Below, piece after piece: positions 37,655 through 48,100 of a stretch of DNA of 64,000 bases. Position numbers and translations under genes: made by a program. Each line of letters opens with the position of its first letter. Position 1 is the stretch's first letter. The stretch is from Verminephrobacter eiseniae EF01-2 (GTDB taxonomy: Bacteria > Pseudomonadota > Gammaproteobacteria > Burkholderiales > Burkholderiaceae_C), in NCBI RefSeq assembly GCF_000015565.1, contig NC_008786.1, forward strand, positions 1,984,001-2,048,000, given 5' to 3'. The notes below the pieces were generated by a model. The model had not been told where the DNA came from. It saw only the letters and a list, made by a program, of their open reading frames with translations, and did not search any database.

Positions 37655-38635
37655 ATGGACAAGTTCTGCAAGAAAGCGCTGGCCGGGCTGTGGGTGGTGG
37701 CTGCTTTGGCGCCCGCAGATGCGGCCGGGCAGACCTGGCCAACGCGGCCGATCAGCTTCGTCGTGCCGTTCACGCCCGGCGGCATCACCGACAGCAATTC
37801 GCGGCTGCTGGCCAAAATCCTGAGCGACAAGCTCGGCCAGCCGGTGGTGGTCGAGAACCGGCCAGGCGCCGGCGGCTCGATTGGCGTGGAAGCGGCCGTG
37901 CGCCAGCCGCCCGACGGCTACACGATGATCTACGGCACCTCGGGCACGCAGGCGGCCAACCTCGCGCTGTACAAGAACATCCGCTACGACCCGGTCAAGG
38001 ACTTCGTGCCGGTGCACGCGCTGTCGGCAACGCCGCTGGTGCTGGTGGTCCACCCTGAGCGGCCATTCAAGACCGTGCCCGCACTGATCGCCTACGCCAA
38101 GGCCCACCCCGGCCAACTGAACTTCGGCTCGGCCGGCGCCGGCACTGGCACGCACCTGTCGGCCGAACTATTCCAGGCGACCACCGGCATCCGCATGACC
38201 CATGTGCCCTACAAGGGCAGCAGCCCGGCACTGACCGACCTGATGGCCGGCAACCTCGACCTGATGTTCGACTACGCCGCCGTCGTGCTGCCCTTCGTGC
38301 AGGCCGGCAAGCTGCGGCCGCTGGCCGTGACCAGCAAGACCCGGCTGGCGGCCATGCCCGACGTTCCGGGCGTGGGCGAACTAGGGCTGCCCAAGGCCGA
38401 GGTCAGCGCCTGGAGCGCCGTGTTCCTGCCGGCCCAGACCCCGCCCGGCATCGCCAAACGCCTGGGCGACGCGATTGCGCAGGCCATTGCCGACCCCGAG
38501 ATGCTGCAAGCGACCGAGAAGTTCGGCAGCCTGCCCCTGAAGGACCTGCGCGACGCCAGGCTCGGCGAGTTCGTCAAGACCGAGATGGTGCGCTGGCGCG
38601 AACTGGTTCAGGCCTCCGGCGCCAAGCTGGAATGA
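37655..38635 (+). CDS. Bug-type tripartite tricarboxylate transporter binding protein
   Basis: 326 residues. Signal peptide about 1-24 then a Bug/TctC domain: WPTRPISFVVPFTPGGITDS, VVVENRPGAGGSIGVEAAV, GQLNFGSAGAGTGTHLSAEL and RMTHVPYKGSSPALTDLMAG are the family landmarks. Periplasmic solute receptor for carboxylic acids. No TctA/TctB membrane partners are seen nearby, which is common for orphan Bug proteins of this group. Its stop overlaps the next ATG (ATGA). Confidence 0.95.
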   Translation: MDKFCKKALAGLWVVAALAPADAAGQTWPTRPISFVVPFTPGGITDSNSRLLAKILSDKLGQPVVVENRPGAGGSIGVEAAVRQPPDGYTMIYGTSGTQAANLALYKNIRYDPVKDFVPVHALSATPLVLVVHPERPFKTVPALIAYAKAHPGQLNFGSAGAGTGTHLSAELFQATTGIRMTHVPYKGSSPALTDLMAGNLDLMFDYAAVVLPFVQAGKLRPLAVTSKTRLAAMPDVPGVGELGLPKAEVSAWSAVFLPAQTPPGIAKRLGDAIAQAIADPEMLQATEKFGSLPLKDLRDARLGEFVKTEMVRWRELVQASGAKLE

Positions 38636-39132
38636 GCGGCCCTTTCCATCCTGTCCACCTTCACCCTGTCCACCCTGTCGCCATGACCCATGACCCTGCT
38701 GCGATGACCCGAGACCTGAGCACACTGCCGGCGCAGCGGCCGTCGCTGTACCGCTTGGCCGCCGACGGCCGCTCGCTGGACTTTCTGTTCGCGCAATGCC
38801 CGGCCTGCCAGGCCCTGAGCTTTCCGGCGAACGCGCCTGGCTGCATGCACTGCGGCCAGGCCATCGACGCCAGCGCGCAGGTGCTGCGGCCCGGCGGCGG
38901 CACGCTGCTCGAATATGTGACGCTGCATCTGGCGCTGGCCCCGGGCCTGCCCGTCCCGGGCATCGTGGGCGACATCCGCATTGCCGATCGAGTGGTGCAG
39001 CAGGGCCTGATTGCGGTCGATGACGAAAGCCGGCTGCACCCCGGCATGGCGCTGCGCGCACGGGCGCAGCCGCTGGCTTCGGGCGACGGCTATGGATGCG
39101 TGTTCGTTCCAGATCGGCAGGCCGCGCAATGA
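38632..39132 (+). CDS. DUF35/ChsH2-type zinc-ribbon OB-fold protein
   Basis: 166 residues. A rubredoxin-like zinc ribbon (CPAC and CMHC pairs, about residues 56-74) precedes an OB-fold (GTLLEYVTLHLAL, PGIVGDIRIADRV). Such proteins partner thiolase-like enzymes in lipid and aromatic degradation; here the thiolase gene follows with an ATGA overlap. ATG 38632 overlaps the Bug stop; ATGs at 38683 and 38704 would trim a low-complexity HPVHLHPVHPV leader and may be the true start. Confidence 0.85.
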   Translation: MSGPFHPVHLHPVHPVAMTHDPAAMTRDLSTLPAQRPSLYRLAADGRSLDFLFAQCPACQALSFPANAPGCMHCGQAIDASAQVLRPGGGTLLEYVTLHLALAPGLPVPGIVGDIRIADRVVQQGLIAVDDESRLHPGMALRARAQPLASGDGYGCVFVPDRQAAQ

Positions 39133-40382
39133 GCCATTGGATCGACGGCAACGGCGGCGTCTACGTTGCCGGCATCGGCCTGCACCGCTACCAGTTCCCG
39201 ACGCAAACGCCCTACACCCACCTGGGCCTGACGGCGGTGCGCGCAGCGCTGGCAGACGCCGGGCTGGCCTGGCAGCAGGTGCAAAGCGCCTACATCGGCA
39301 CCACCTCGATCGGCATGGCCGCAGGCCCGGTGATGCTGCGCCACCTCGGCGCTGGCGGCCTGGCGGTCATGCAGGTCGAGAACGCCTCGGCCTCGGGCTC
39401 CTTCGCCTTTCGCCAAGCCTGCATCGAAGTCACGCATGGCATCAGCGACGTGGTGCTGGCGCTGGGCGTGGACAAGCATGGCGACGGCCGCCGCGCAGCG
39501 AACAAGGACGGGCTGGAACATCTGAGCGACAGCGCCACCATCCCGGCGGTCAAGTTCGCGCTGATGGCGCGCAGCTACCTGCGCGAGCGCGGCGCCGGCG
39601 CCGAGGCCATGGCCCGGGTGGCGGTCAAGAACCACGGCAACGCAGCGCGCAACCCGTATGCGCAGTTGCGCAAGCCGCGCACGCTGGAGCAGGTGCTGGC
39701 CGCCACCAAGGTGGTGGGCGACCTGACGGTGCCGCAATGCTGCCCGCGCGGCGAAGGCGCAGCGGCGGTGCTGCTGGTCTCGGGCCATGCGCTCGGGCGC
39801 CTGGGCCTGGAGCGAAAACGCTGCGTGCGCGTGCGCGCCTCGTGCGCCAACAGCGAGCGTCATCAGCACCCCGAGCGCAGCGAGGGCCATCAGTGTCCCG
39901 AGCGCAGCGAGCGTCATCAGCCCCCCGAGCGCAGCCAGGGTCATCAGCATCCCGAGCGCAGCGCACCGGGCGCCCCCCGCCATGGCGCCAGCGCGATCGA
40001 ACTGGTGCGCAGCAGCGCCCAGGCGGCGCTCGAACAGGCCGGCATCGCGGCCACGCAACTCGATCTGCTCGAACTGCATGACGCCTTCTCGGTGGAAGAA
40101 CTGCTCTACAGCGAAGCCATTGGCCTGTGCGCACCCGGCGAAGGCCCGGCCTACCTCGAACGCGGCGACTCGCAGATAGGAGGGCGCTGCGCGATCAACG
40201 CCTCGGGCGGACTGCTCGGCATGGGTCACCCGCTCGGGCCGACAGGCATCGGGCAGATCGTCGAAATCACCCGGCAACTGCGCGGCGCCGCCGAGGGCCG
40301 CCAGCACCCGGGCGCACGCTGGGGCATGGCCCACATGATCGGCTTGGGCGCGGTGGCCATAGCGCATGTGCTATCGGCCTGA
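39129..40382 (+). CDS. SCP2-type thiolase with a tandem-repeat insert
   Basis: 417 residues. It belongs to the lipid-transfer/SCP2 thiolase group, which acts with DUF35 proteins. VENASASGSFAFRQACIEV near residue 85-105, DLLELHDAFSVEELLYSEA, GGRCAINASGGLLGMGHPLG and TGIGQIVEI are the family motifs, the last stretch holding the usual His. Four in-frame 27-base repeats (residues 242-277) insert nine-residue units of the type SERHQHPER in a loop before the C-terminal domain. The rest of the protein is intact. Confidence 0.88.
   Translation: MSHWIDGNGGVYVAGIGLHRYQFPTQTPYTHLGLTAVRAALADAGLAWQQVQSAYIGTTSIGMAAGPVMLRHLGAGGLAVMQVENASASGSFAFRQACIEVTHGISDVVLALGVDKHGDGRRAANKDGLEHLSDSATIPAVKFALMARSYLRERGAGAEAMARVAVKNHGNAARNPYAQLRKPRTLEQVLAATKVVGDLTVPQCCPRGEGAAAVLLVSGHALGRLGLERKRCVRVRASCANSERHQHPERSEGHQCPERSERHQPPERSQGHQHPERSAPGAPRHGASAIELVRSSAQAALEQAGIAATQLDLLELHDAFSVEELLYSEAIGLCAPGEGPAYLERGDSQIGGRCAINASGGLLGMGHPLGPTGIGQIVEITRQLRGAAEGRQHPGARWGMAHMIGLGAVAIAHVLSA
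39852..39959 (+). repeat. Four 27-bp in-frame tandem repeats inside the thiolase gene
   Basis: Units at 39852-39878, 39879-39905, 39906-39932 and 39933-39959, each encoding nine residues of the pattern S(E/Q)(R/G)HQxPER. They differ at a few bases and keep the frame, so they expand the loop without breaking the gene. Confidence 0.9.
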
Positions 40383-40407
40383 GCCAACACAGGAAGGAAC
40401 GACCCCG

Positions 40408-41214
40408 ATGAGCGCAGCCCCTGCGGCGCTGGCCAGCGTGCTGTACGAACGGCGCGAGAACGTTGCCATCGTCACGCTCAACCGCCCCGGGCGCATGAAC
40501 ACGCTCGGCGGCTCGATGAAGCCCGACCTTGCGCGCGCCTTCTTCGAGTACGCCCGCGCTGACGAGCGCGTGCGCGCGGTGCTCATCACCGGCAGCGGCG
40601 AGCGCGCCTTTTGCGCCGGCGCCGACATCAAGGAACGCGCCGACCAGCAGACCACGGGCAGCGACTACTTCGTCGCGCAAAAGGCCACGCACGAGTTGCT
40701 GCGCAACATCGAAGAGTTCGAGAAACCAGTGGTCGCCGCGATCAACGGCGTGGCGCTCGGCGGCGGGCTGGAGGTCGCGCTGTGCTGCGACATCCGCCTC
40801 GCCTGCGACAGTGCGCGCTTCGGACTGCCCGAGGTCAAACTCGGCGTGATTCCCGCCGCCGGCGGCACGCAGCGCCTGCCGCGCCTGATCGGCCAGGCGC
40901 GGGCCAAGGAACTGATCCTCACCGCAGACCTGATCGACGCCGACACCGCGCTGCGCTACGGCATCGTCAGCCGCGTGCTGCCGCAGGCCGAACTGATGCC
41001 CGCCGCCATCGCGTTCGCGCAGCGCATCGCCGAACACCCGCCGCTGGCGGTCAGATTCGCCAAGCGCGCCATCAACCGCGGCTTGCAGACCGACCTCGAC
41101 TCGGGCCTGGAATACGAGCGCTATGCGGCCGCGATGGTCATCGACAGCGCAGACCGCAAGGAGGGCATGCGGGCCTTCGTCGAAAAGCGCAAGCCGGTGT
41201 TCACCGGGCGCTGA
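40408..41214 (+). CDS. Enoyl-CoA hydratase
   Basis: 268 residues. Crotonase fold: AFCAGADIKERA (oxyanion hole), NGVALGGGLEVALCCDIRLA and PEVKLGVIPAAGGTQRLPRL (catalytic Glu region) are all present. It hydrates enoyl-CoA. AGGAAGGAA lies 8 bases before the start. It follows the thiolase after 25 bases, so it is part of the plus-strand arm with the SDR gene. Confidence 0.95.
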   Translation: MSAAPAALASVLYERRENVAIVTLNRPGRMNTLGGSMKPDLARAFFEYARADERVRAVLITGSGERAFCAGADIKERADQQTTGSDYFVAQKATHELLRNIEEFEKPVVAAINGVALGGGLEVALCCDIRLACDSARFGLPEVKLGVIPAAGGTQRLPRLIGQARAKELILTADLIDADTALRYGIVSRVLPQAELMPAAIAFAQRIAEHPPLAVRFAKRAINRGLQTDLDSGLEYERYAAAMVIDSADRKEGMRAFVEKRKPVFTGR

Positions 41215-41258
41215 GCGCCGGCCCTGTTTTTTTTCAACGAACATCCAGGCAGACAAGC

Positions 41259-42074
41259 ATGAAACTCGGATTGGAAGGCCAGGTCGCGCTCGTGACCGGC
41301 GGCGGCCAGGGCGTGGGCCGTCAAATCTGCATCGAACTGGCGACCGAAGGCGCGCGCGTCATCGTCAACGACCTGTTCGCGCAACGCGCCGAGGCCGTCG
41401 CCAAAGAAATCACCGCCGCCGGCGGACAGGCGCTGGCAGCACCGGCCGACATCACGCACAGCCCACAGGTGCAGGCCATGGTCGCCCGGGGCAGCGCGCA
41501 TTTCGATGCGCCGGTGACGGTGCTGGTGAACAACGCCGGCATCATCCCCGAGCGCCGCGAAAAAGGCGGGCGCACGCCAGCCTTTCTCGACATGCCGACG
41601 GCGGACTGGGCCAAGATCGTCGACCTGAACCTCTACGGCACGATGAACTGCTGCCACAGCGTGCTGCCGGGCATGGTCGAGCGCAACGGCGGCCGCATCA
41701 TCAACATCATCTCGGAAGCCGGCCGCATCGGCGAAGCCAACATGGCCGTGTACTCCGGCGCCAAGGCCGCGATGGCAGGCTTTGGCAGGGCCTTGGCGCG
41801 CGAGCATGGGCGGCACGCGATCACCGTGAATTCGGTAGCGCTCGGCGCGGTGTCCCACGCCGGCATCAAGGACGGGCCGCTGGCCCTCCACGCCAGCGCA
41901 GACAACGACGAACGGCTGGGCAAGATGCTCAAGGTCTACCCCATCGCCCAAGGTGCCGGACGGCTCGCGCGGCCCGAAGACATCTCCGCACTGGTCGCCT
42001 TTCTCGCGTCCGGGCGCGCCCTGTTCATCACCGGCCAGACGATAGGGGCCTCGGGCGGGTTTGCGATGCCGTAG
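41259..42074 (+). CDS. Short-chain dehydrogenase/reductase
   Basis: 271 residues. TGGGQGVG (residues 13-20) binds the nicotinamide cofactor; NNAG, the catalytic Ser in NIISEAG, and Tyr165/Lys169 in VYSGAKAAM complete the SDR set. Probably a 3-hydroxyacyl-CoA or alcohol dehydrogenase for the pathway. It is the last gene before the AT-richer two-gene module. Confidence 0.95.
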   Translation: MKLGLEGQVALVTGGGQGVGRQICIELATEGARVIVNDLFAQRAEAVAKEITAAGGQALAAPADITHSPQVQAMVARGSAHFDAPVTVLVNNAGIIPERREKGGRTPAFLDMPTADWAKIVDLNLYGTMNCCHSVLPGMVERNGGRIINIISEAGRIGEANMAVYSGAKAAMAGFGRALAREHGRHAITVNSVALGAVSHAGIKDGPLALHASADNDERLGKMLKVYPIAQGAGRLARPEDISALVAFLASGRALFITGQTIGASGGFAMP

Positions 42075-42127
42075 TGGGCTGGGCGCGTGCCCTGGTCATT
42101 GACTGGCCATGGAGCGAAGTTCAAGGC

Positions 42128-42173
42128 TCAATGAGAGCCGACAGCCATGATGTAATACCACAAACAATCGGAG
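42128..42173 (+). promoter_or_regulatory. Possible promoter and ribosome site of the giant ATPase gene
   Basis: TGATGTAAT (42148-42156) is an extended -10 element with a weak TCAATG -35 17 bases before it (42128-42133). GGAG (42170-42173) then lies seven bases before a TTG start at 42181. An in-frame TGA at 42148-42150 rules out a longer N-terminus. Confidence 0.35.
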
Positions 42174-42180
42174 AAGAGCA

Positions 42181-45100
42181 TTGCGCATTGAATCGTTTCC
42201 AAAACATCTTGGTGTCTATGGCTTGCCTGCCTCTTTGCTGGACCGGGAAGACCACACGGTTGCTGTGATTGCCTTGATGCGGCGAAAAGCCTGCCTCAAC
42301 CGGGAAATTCGTCATGCAATTAAGTACGAAATGCAAATTCCGGCGGAGTGGCGAGCGCGAGTAGCCGGACGACTGTCGAAATTCGACGAGCGGATACTGG
42401 CTTGCAATCTGAGTCCGGCCGTGCGTTTTCGTACCTTTTGGTCTTGCAGCGGGATGTTTTTGAGTGGGGACGGCAAATGGCCGGTAGGCACAAAGGCATA
42501 TGCAATGGCACTCGACGTTCAACTGCTCGCCGCGTACAACCCGGACTGGATGCACCTCGGATATGACGAAACTGCAATGTCCGCATCGTGCCCGCAGTGG
42601 CGCGGCATTCGGGAGCGGATTCAACGCCTGACCAATCGACCGAAAGAGCAAGTTTCTTTTGGCGTATTCATGTTGTGGCCCAAAGTCCTGGCAGACTTGG
42701 CAGCCTGGGACGCACGGGAGCAGGAGCAACGTCTGATCCTCGCGCGAGTCGTCTTCTCACTGTCTTCCGTTGGTGCCACAGATTGGTTTATCAAAGAGGC
42801 TTTGACGCGCTGCCCCGCATTGCAAGAAGAGTTGGGCGATCTGGTGCATCCGTCTGAGATCGGGAAGGTGCCGAGCATGGATAGAGAAGAACCTCTCGTG
42901 CCCGTTGTCAACGCTGCTGCAACCGCTTGCCAAGAGTGGCGCGCGAGTTGGGATGTGCTGCTCGAAAGGCTTGAGTGCCTCACGGAACGGCTAAAGCAGC
43001 CGAGCCTCGAAGGCGTCACGGCGCTGGAGCAACTTTGCGGTGAGCTGGGTGTTGCGGTGCAACAAATGCCTTCTCAAGATGTTGTGGAAAGGGCCAGGCT
43101 TGAAGCCGCAGTCAAGGTCTTGGCAGACCATTGCCGCAGTTTGAGCCAAGAGCCTGTACTCGACGGTCTCGTCGATGAACTCGTCGGGAAAGTTCCGGCG
43201 CGCTGGCAGTTGGCACAGCAAGAGTGCACTGACGCCAAAGCGCTGGCTGCATTGGCCGACGATGCCGAACGCGCCATGTCCCAGACGATCGATTGCGCGG
43301 AGCGTCTTCGACAGGCATGGCAAGAACGAACAGACTTGGAGAAAGCAGTTGACCAAGCCAGTGCCGCCATCACATCCGCCAAGCCTTTTGCAGAGCGTCG
43401 AGTGTTGGAACTAAGGAGGCAAGAGAGTTATCGCCTGCTTGCGGATGCAGAGGCTGCGGTGTCCGGACTTGAGGCTGATTTGCTGGCCAGCGCGTCCCCG
43501 TTTGAGAAGTCCTTCGACCGTTCATCGAACTATCAAAGCGGACAATTGCTTCAGCAGGATGGGCAAACAAACGCTGTCTTGCCCGAGATTGAGGCAAAAC
43601 AGCCCGTCGTGGAACCAGTCCCCGCAGAAATTGACGCCCAGCCCAAGGCGCAAACGCAAAGCGCGTGTTGTGAGCTTGTGCTCGAGCAGCACACTGCGCC
43701 ACTGCAAGCTACGCCACCGATTGCAGCGCCGCCTGTGATGGCGCCTGCATCAGAGCCATCGGTGGCAGCGCCGAACAATGTCGTCGACGTCAAGGTGCCC
43801 ACGCCTGTGCTTCCAGCGGAGTTTGAAACAAATGTCGATGACAACCTCTACTCGGTCGAGGCGGGAGAGTTGTGCAAACCGATTTGGACTCTGCTTGGCT
43901 CACATCAGTTGGGTCTTGCGTATCAATTCACCAAAGCGATTGCAGAACAGAAGCCGACCCTCAGAGTGCCGCCGCCGGCGCTATTGGCTGCTGTCACGCT
44001 GGCCAAAGAGCTCGCACTGCCAGACGGTGCCATCAGGGAAGCCCTGACGAACCATTTGAACGAACTCACGTCCGACATGTTTGTTCAGGACGGACCGTAT
44101 GCTTGGCATACGGCGCTGAACCTTCTGCTGGTCGCTGCGACGTTGCGTCCGATGGTGCTTGCTCCCGGCGTAGGTGCAACGACGGCAGCGGGATACCTGC
44201 GCCTATCCAACTATCCTGCGCTGTATCGGTTGGTCGTCGAAATCAAAGAGTTCAGCGAGAGGCTGCAGGGATTCCGGATTGAACCGGCGGCGCTCAAGGC
44301 CGCTCGCTCCGAAGCGGGAATGCGCGAGGAATTGGCGCACCTGCAACGAGGTGCGACCGAGTGGTTGGGCGAGCATGCTCCGGCGATGACGATGAAGTTC
44401 GCTGCGGCCACAAACGTGTGGCGGCATTGGACGAAGCCACAGGGGGTGCTGCACCAGCTTGTTTCAATTGTTGCGGCCAACAGGTCTACCGACTTGCAAC
44501 ACGCCAAGTCTCTGGTCATGAAGCTATCTGATCCGAACGAATTCTCGCGCCTGGTGCGAGAGACGGACCGCAAAATACTTCGCCGAATCAGGGGAGAAGA
44601 CATTCACTCTGGCGCGCTTGACCAACTCCAGCGCAGCGTTGCCGAAGCGCGCACCTACGCCCGCAAGTGGATCATTTTGGCCGAATCCGAAGGGCAAAGC
44701 GGCAACAGGCTGCGCGAATTGCTCCACGAGGTTAGGCAGACGCTGAGCAAGGCGGCTTCAAGCGTTGACGTCGAACTGGCCAACGGAGATCCCGACGAGT
44801 GGGGCCTCGTCGCGGCGGCGCGATCCGTGGTGTCGTCGCAGTTCAAGGCAATGCGCAATCTGTTCGACCCTGCGGCCGAGTTGCTCCCCGCAGAGCCCAC
44901 TGCGGCCGAAGCGCTCGCACGTGCGGTATTGCTCGTTCCTTGCTTGCACCTGCACGAACGATGGGAACTCAGGACGGAGCTTGCGCAGGTGGTGTCTGCC
45001 ATTGCGCAATGGTCTGCTTTCCCCGGAACTTTGGAAGATGCTTTCCGGGCACGCTTGGAAAGCGGTGACCTTTTCGGTGCCGAACTCATCGTGCAAAAGT

Positions 45101-48100
45101 ACCCGGACTTCGAGGCCGCAGAGCGATGGCGTGTGGAACTCAAGCGCATGCGAGAGTCTTGGAGAAATGATCTCAACCGCCGCATTGCCGAGGCCCGGCG
45201 AGACATGGAGGTAGGTCGGGCATATGGCTATTTGAATGACCAAGACCTTGGTCATTTCGAGACGGAACTCAGGCGCTGCCAAGATCGTGCCGAGCAGGGC
45301 CAGTTCGATGTGGCCCTTGCGGCTGTTGACGATGCTCGCAAGGCATTGGCGGAACATCGTGCCAAGCGCACGCAACAGGTTCAACGAGCGCTATCGGAAA
45401 TCAACCGAACCGCCGAGAGTGCGCCAGGCATCGATGAGGTCGAGCGTGTACTTCGTGATGGCGATGTCGCTACTGCCCATGAGCTATTGCAGCGATTGGT
45501 GGAGGGCAAGCCCGTTTGGCCGGAAGAACATGCGCTGGTTGACGGGTTCAAGGAATTCTTCCCGCACACTTTGCAAACCCTGGATGCGTGGTTGGATGCG
45601 AATTCACCCCGCAGCGTCATTGAAGGAGCCATGCGCAGTGGTCAAAAGCTCGGTGCGTTGGATTTTGACCCCCTGGGAACTGCACAGCGTGAGCATGCGG
45701 TCAAGCTGTTTGGCTTGTGGTCTGAGATCAAATCGAAAAAGCGTGTCGATGCCGGGAAGCTCGAATCGCTGTTTAGCGGGCTCGGGTTTCAGTTCAAGCG
45801 AATTCAGGTGGTCACCGAACGGCCGAGTGCGCGCGAAGAAGTCTGGAGCCTGGAGTTGGAGCCGATGAACGACCGCGCGGTGTGTCCGGTGCCGCACTTC
45901 GGTTCCATGGCCAAGGGGCGCTATCGCGTGATTTGTGTCTGGGAGCAACTTGCCGACGAGGATATCCTCCAACTCGTGGGCGACCCGACGCTTCAGAAAC
46001 CAACTATCGTCCTGCACTTCACCCGGATAAAAGAACGCAGGCGCAGGGAACTCGCGCGGATTGCCAAGACCAGTCGCAAAGCGTTCCTGCTCGTCGACGA
46101 ATTGATGCTGATCTATCTTTTGGCGCAGTCGACGTCAAAGGTCTCGGGCCTGTTTCAACTGGCACTACCGTTCGCATACTCAACGCCGTATGACGCTACA
46201 GCCGGTTTGGTTCCCCCCGAAATGTTCTATGGCCGAAGCGCCGAGCTTGATGCGGTCAAGGGGATCAACGGTCGCTGCTTCATTTACGGTGGTCGTCAGT
46301 TGGGCAAGACAGCGCTGTTACGTCGTGCGGAGCAGTCGTTCCACGCACCGGACGCGGGGCGATTCTCGCGCTGGGTAGACCTGCGCGCCGAGGGGATCGG
46401 CGTCAGTCGTCAAGCCGAAGAGATTTGGGTTTGTCTTGCCGAGCAACTCAAGCTCATCAAGGTACTGGAGGCGGTTGTCCCGATTCCGAGTCCCTCACGC
46501 AAAGGAAGCATCGACACCATCATTCAGGAGATCAGACACTTTCTTGGGCAAGATGACGACAGGCGCATCCTGCTGTTACTTGACGAAGCCGACCGATTTT
46601 TCGAGCAGGATGGCAAAAAGGACTTCGCCGAGACCCGCCGCCTCAAGCAACTGATGGACGAAACGTCCAGGCATTTCAAGGTCGTCTTTGCCGGACTGCA
46701 CAACGTGCTGCGGATGACCGAGCGAGCGAACCATCCGCTCGCTCACTTCGGCGAGCCCATCAAGGTCGGACCGCTGGTAGATGAAGACGAAGTCAAGGAA
46801 GCTGAGGAATTGGTGCGCCGCCCCATGGCAGCCGCAGGGTTCGAGTTCGAGTCACGAAACCTGGTCATTCGGATCCTGGCACAAACGAACTACTACCCAA
46901 GCCTCATACAATTTTATTGCTCGCGCCTTTTGGGGCACATGCAGTCGAGGCTGGCATCGGCACGACACCCACCAGGGCCACGCTACATCATCTCGGACAA
47001 GGACATCGAGTCGGTCTACTCAAGTGGAGAACTTCGCGATGAGATCCGCTCCAAATTCCGTCTGACATTACAGTTGGACCCACGCTATGAGGTGGTTGCC
47101 TACGCCCTGGCGTGGGCCACTTTGGAGGGCACTTACAAGCACGCAGACGGATTGAACTGGAAGAGCATCCGCGAGAAAGGTGCGCTGCACTGGTGGCCGG
47201 AAGGATTCCAGGACACAAGCGAGCGCGATTTCTGCGTGCTCCTTGATGAGATGGTTGAGCTTGGTGTGTTGAGCAGGGCGCGCGAAGGCTACTACACGTT
47301 GCGCAATCTGAATATCCTGTTGCTTTTGGGCAGTCGCGATGAAATAGAGGCGGTACTCGTCAAGGATAGAGAGCCATCAGTCGAATTCGAGCTGTCGTCC
47401 TTCCGTCCGTCCTTGAAATCATCAACCAACAGTCCGCAACGCAATCCGCTCACGTATCAGCAACTCGACAAGCTCATGCGGCGCGAGAACACAGTGACGG
47501 CCATCGCTGGAAGCCATGCGGGCGGCATCTCTGACGTGATCGAGGCTCTACGCGACTATGTTGGAGAGACTGCACAGGTGAAGGTGTTGGAGGACGATTG
47601 CCTGGACACCATGTCGTTCACGCACGCTCTCGACCGTGCACTCAAGGCTCGAGAAACTGAAGGAAACACGCTGGTGCTCGTTCCGGCTACGGTTGCGTGG
47701 AGTTCGGAATGGATTGAGGCTGGCCGCCAAAAGCTCAACTTGCTCAGAAGCCCAAGCAAGTTCGTGTCCCTTGTTTTCCTGGCGAACCCAGTGACTTTGT
47801 GGGGCGCAATGAGCGACAGGGCTACCTTTGCAGACATGCAAGTGCCGTGGATGTCTTTGTTGCCCTGGGCTGACGAGTTCGTCAAGCACTGGCTCACCGA
47901 GCAACAACTACCTTCGGAAAAGGAAACTCGCCAGCAAGTTCGGCAAGTGACCGGCTACTGGGCATCGGCTTTGCAGGATCTGGTGAGGAACTGCAATCAG
48001 GAAAGCGAACTCAAGCGTCGCATTGAATCCCATTTCATCGGCATGGGGCCTGACCAAATTGATGCATGGGCCAAGTCCTTCGGTTTTGTCGTTTGTGAGC

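Noticed and set aside
39852..39959. CRISPR or phase-variation array in the thiolase
   Set aside because: Units are in-frame multiples of three without spacers, so neither CRISPR nor frameshift switching fits.
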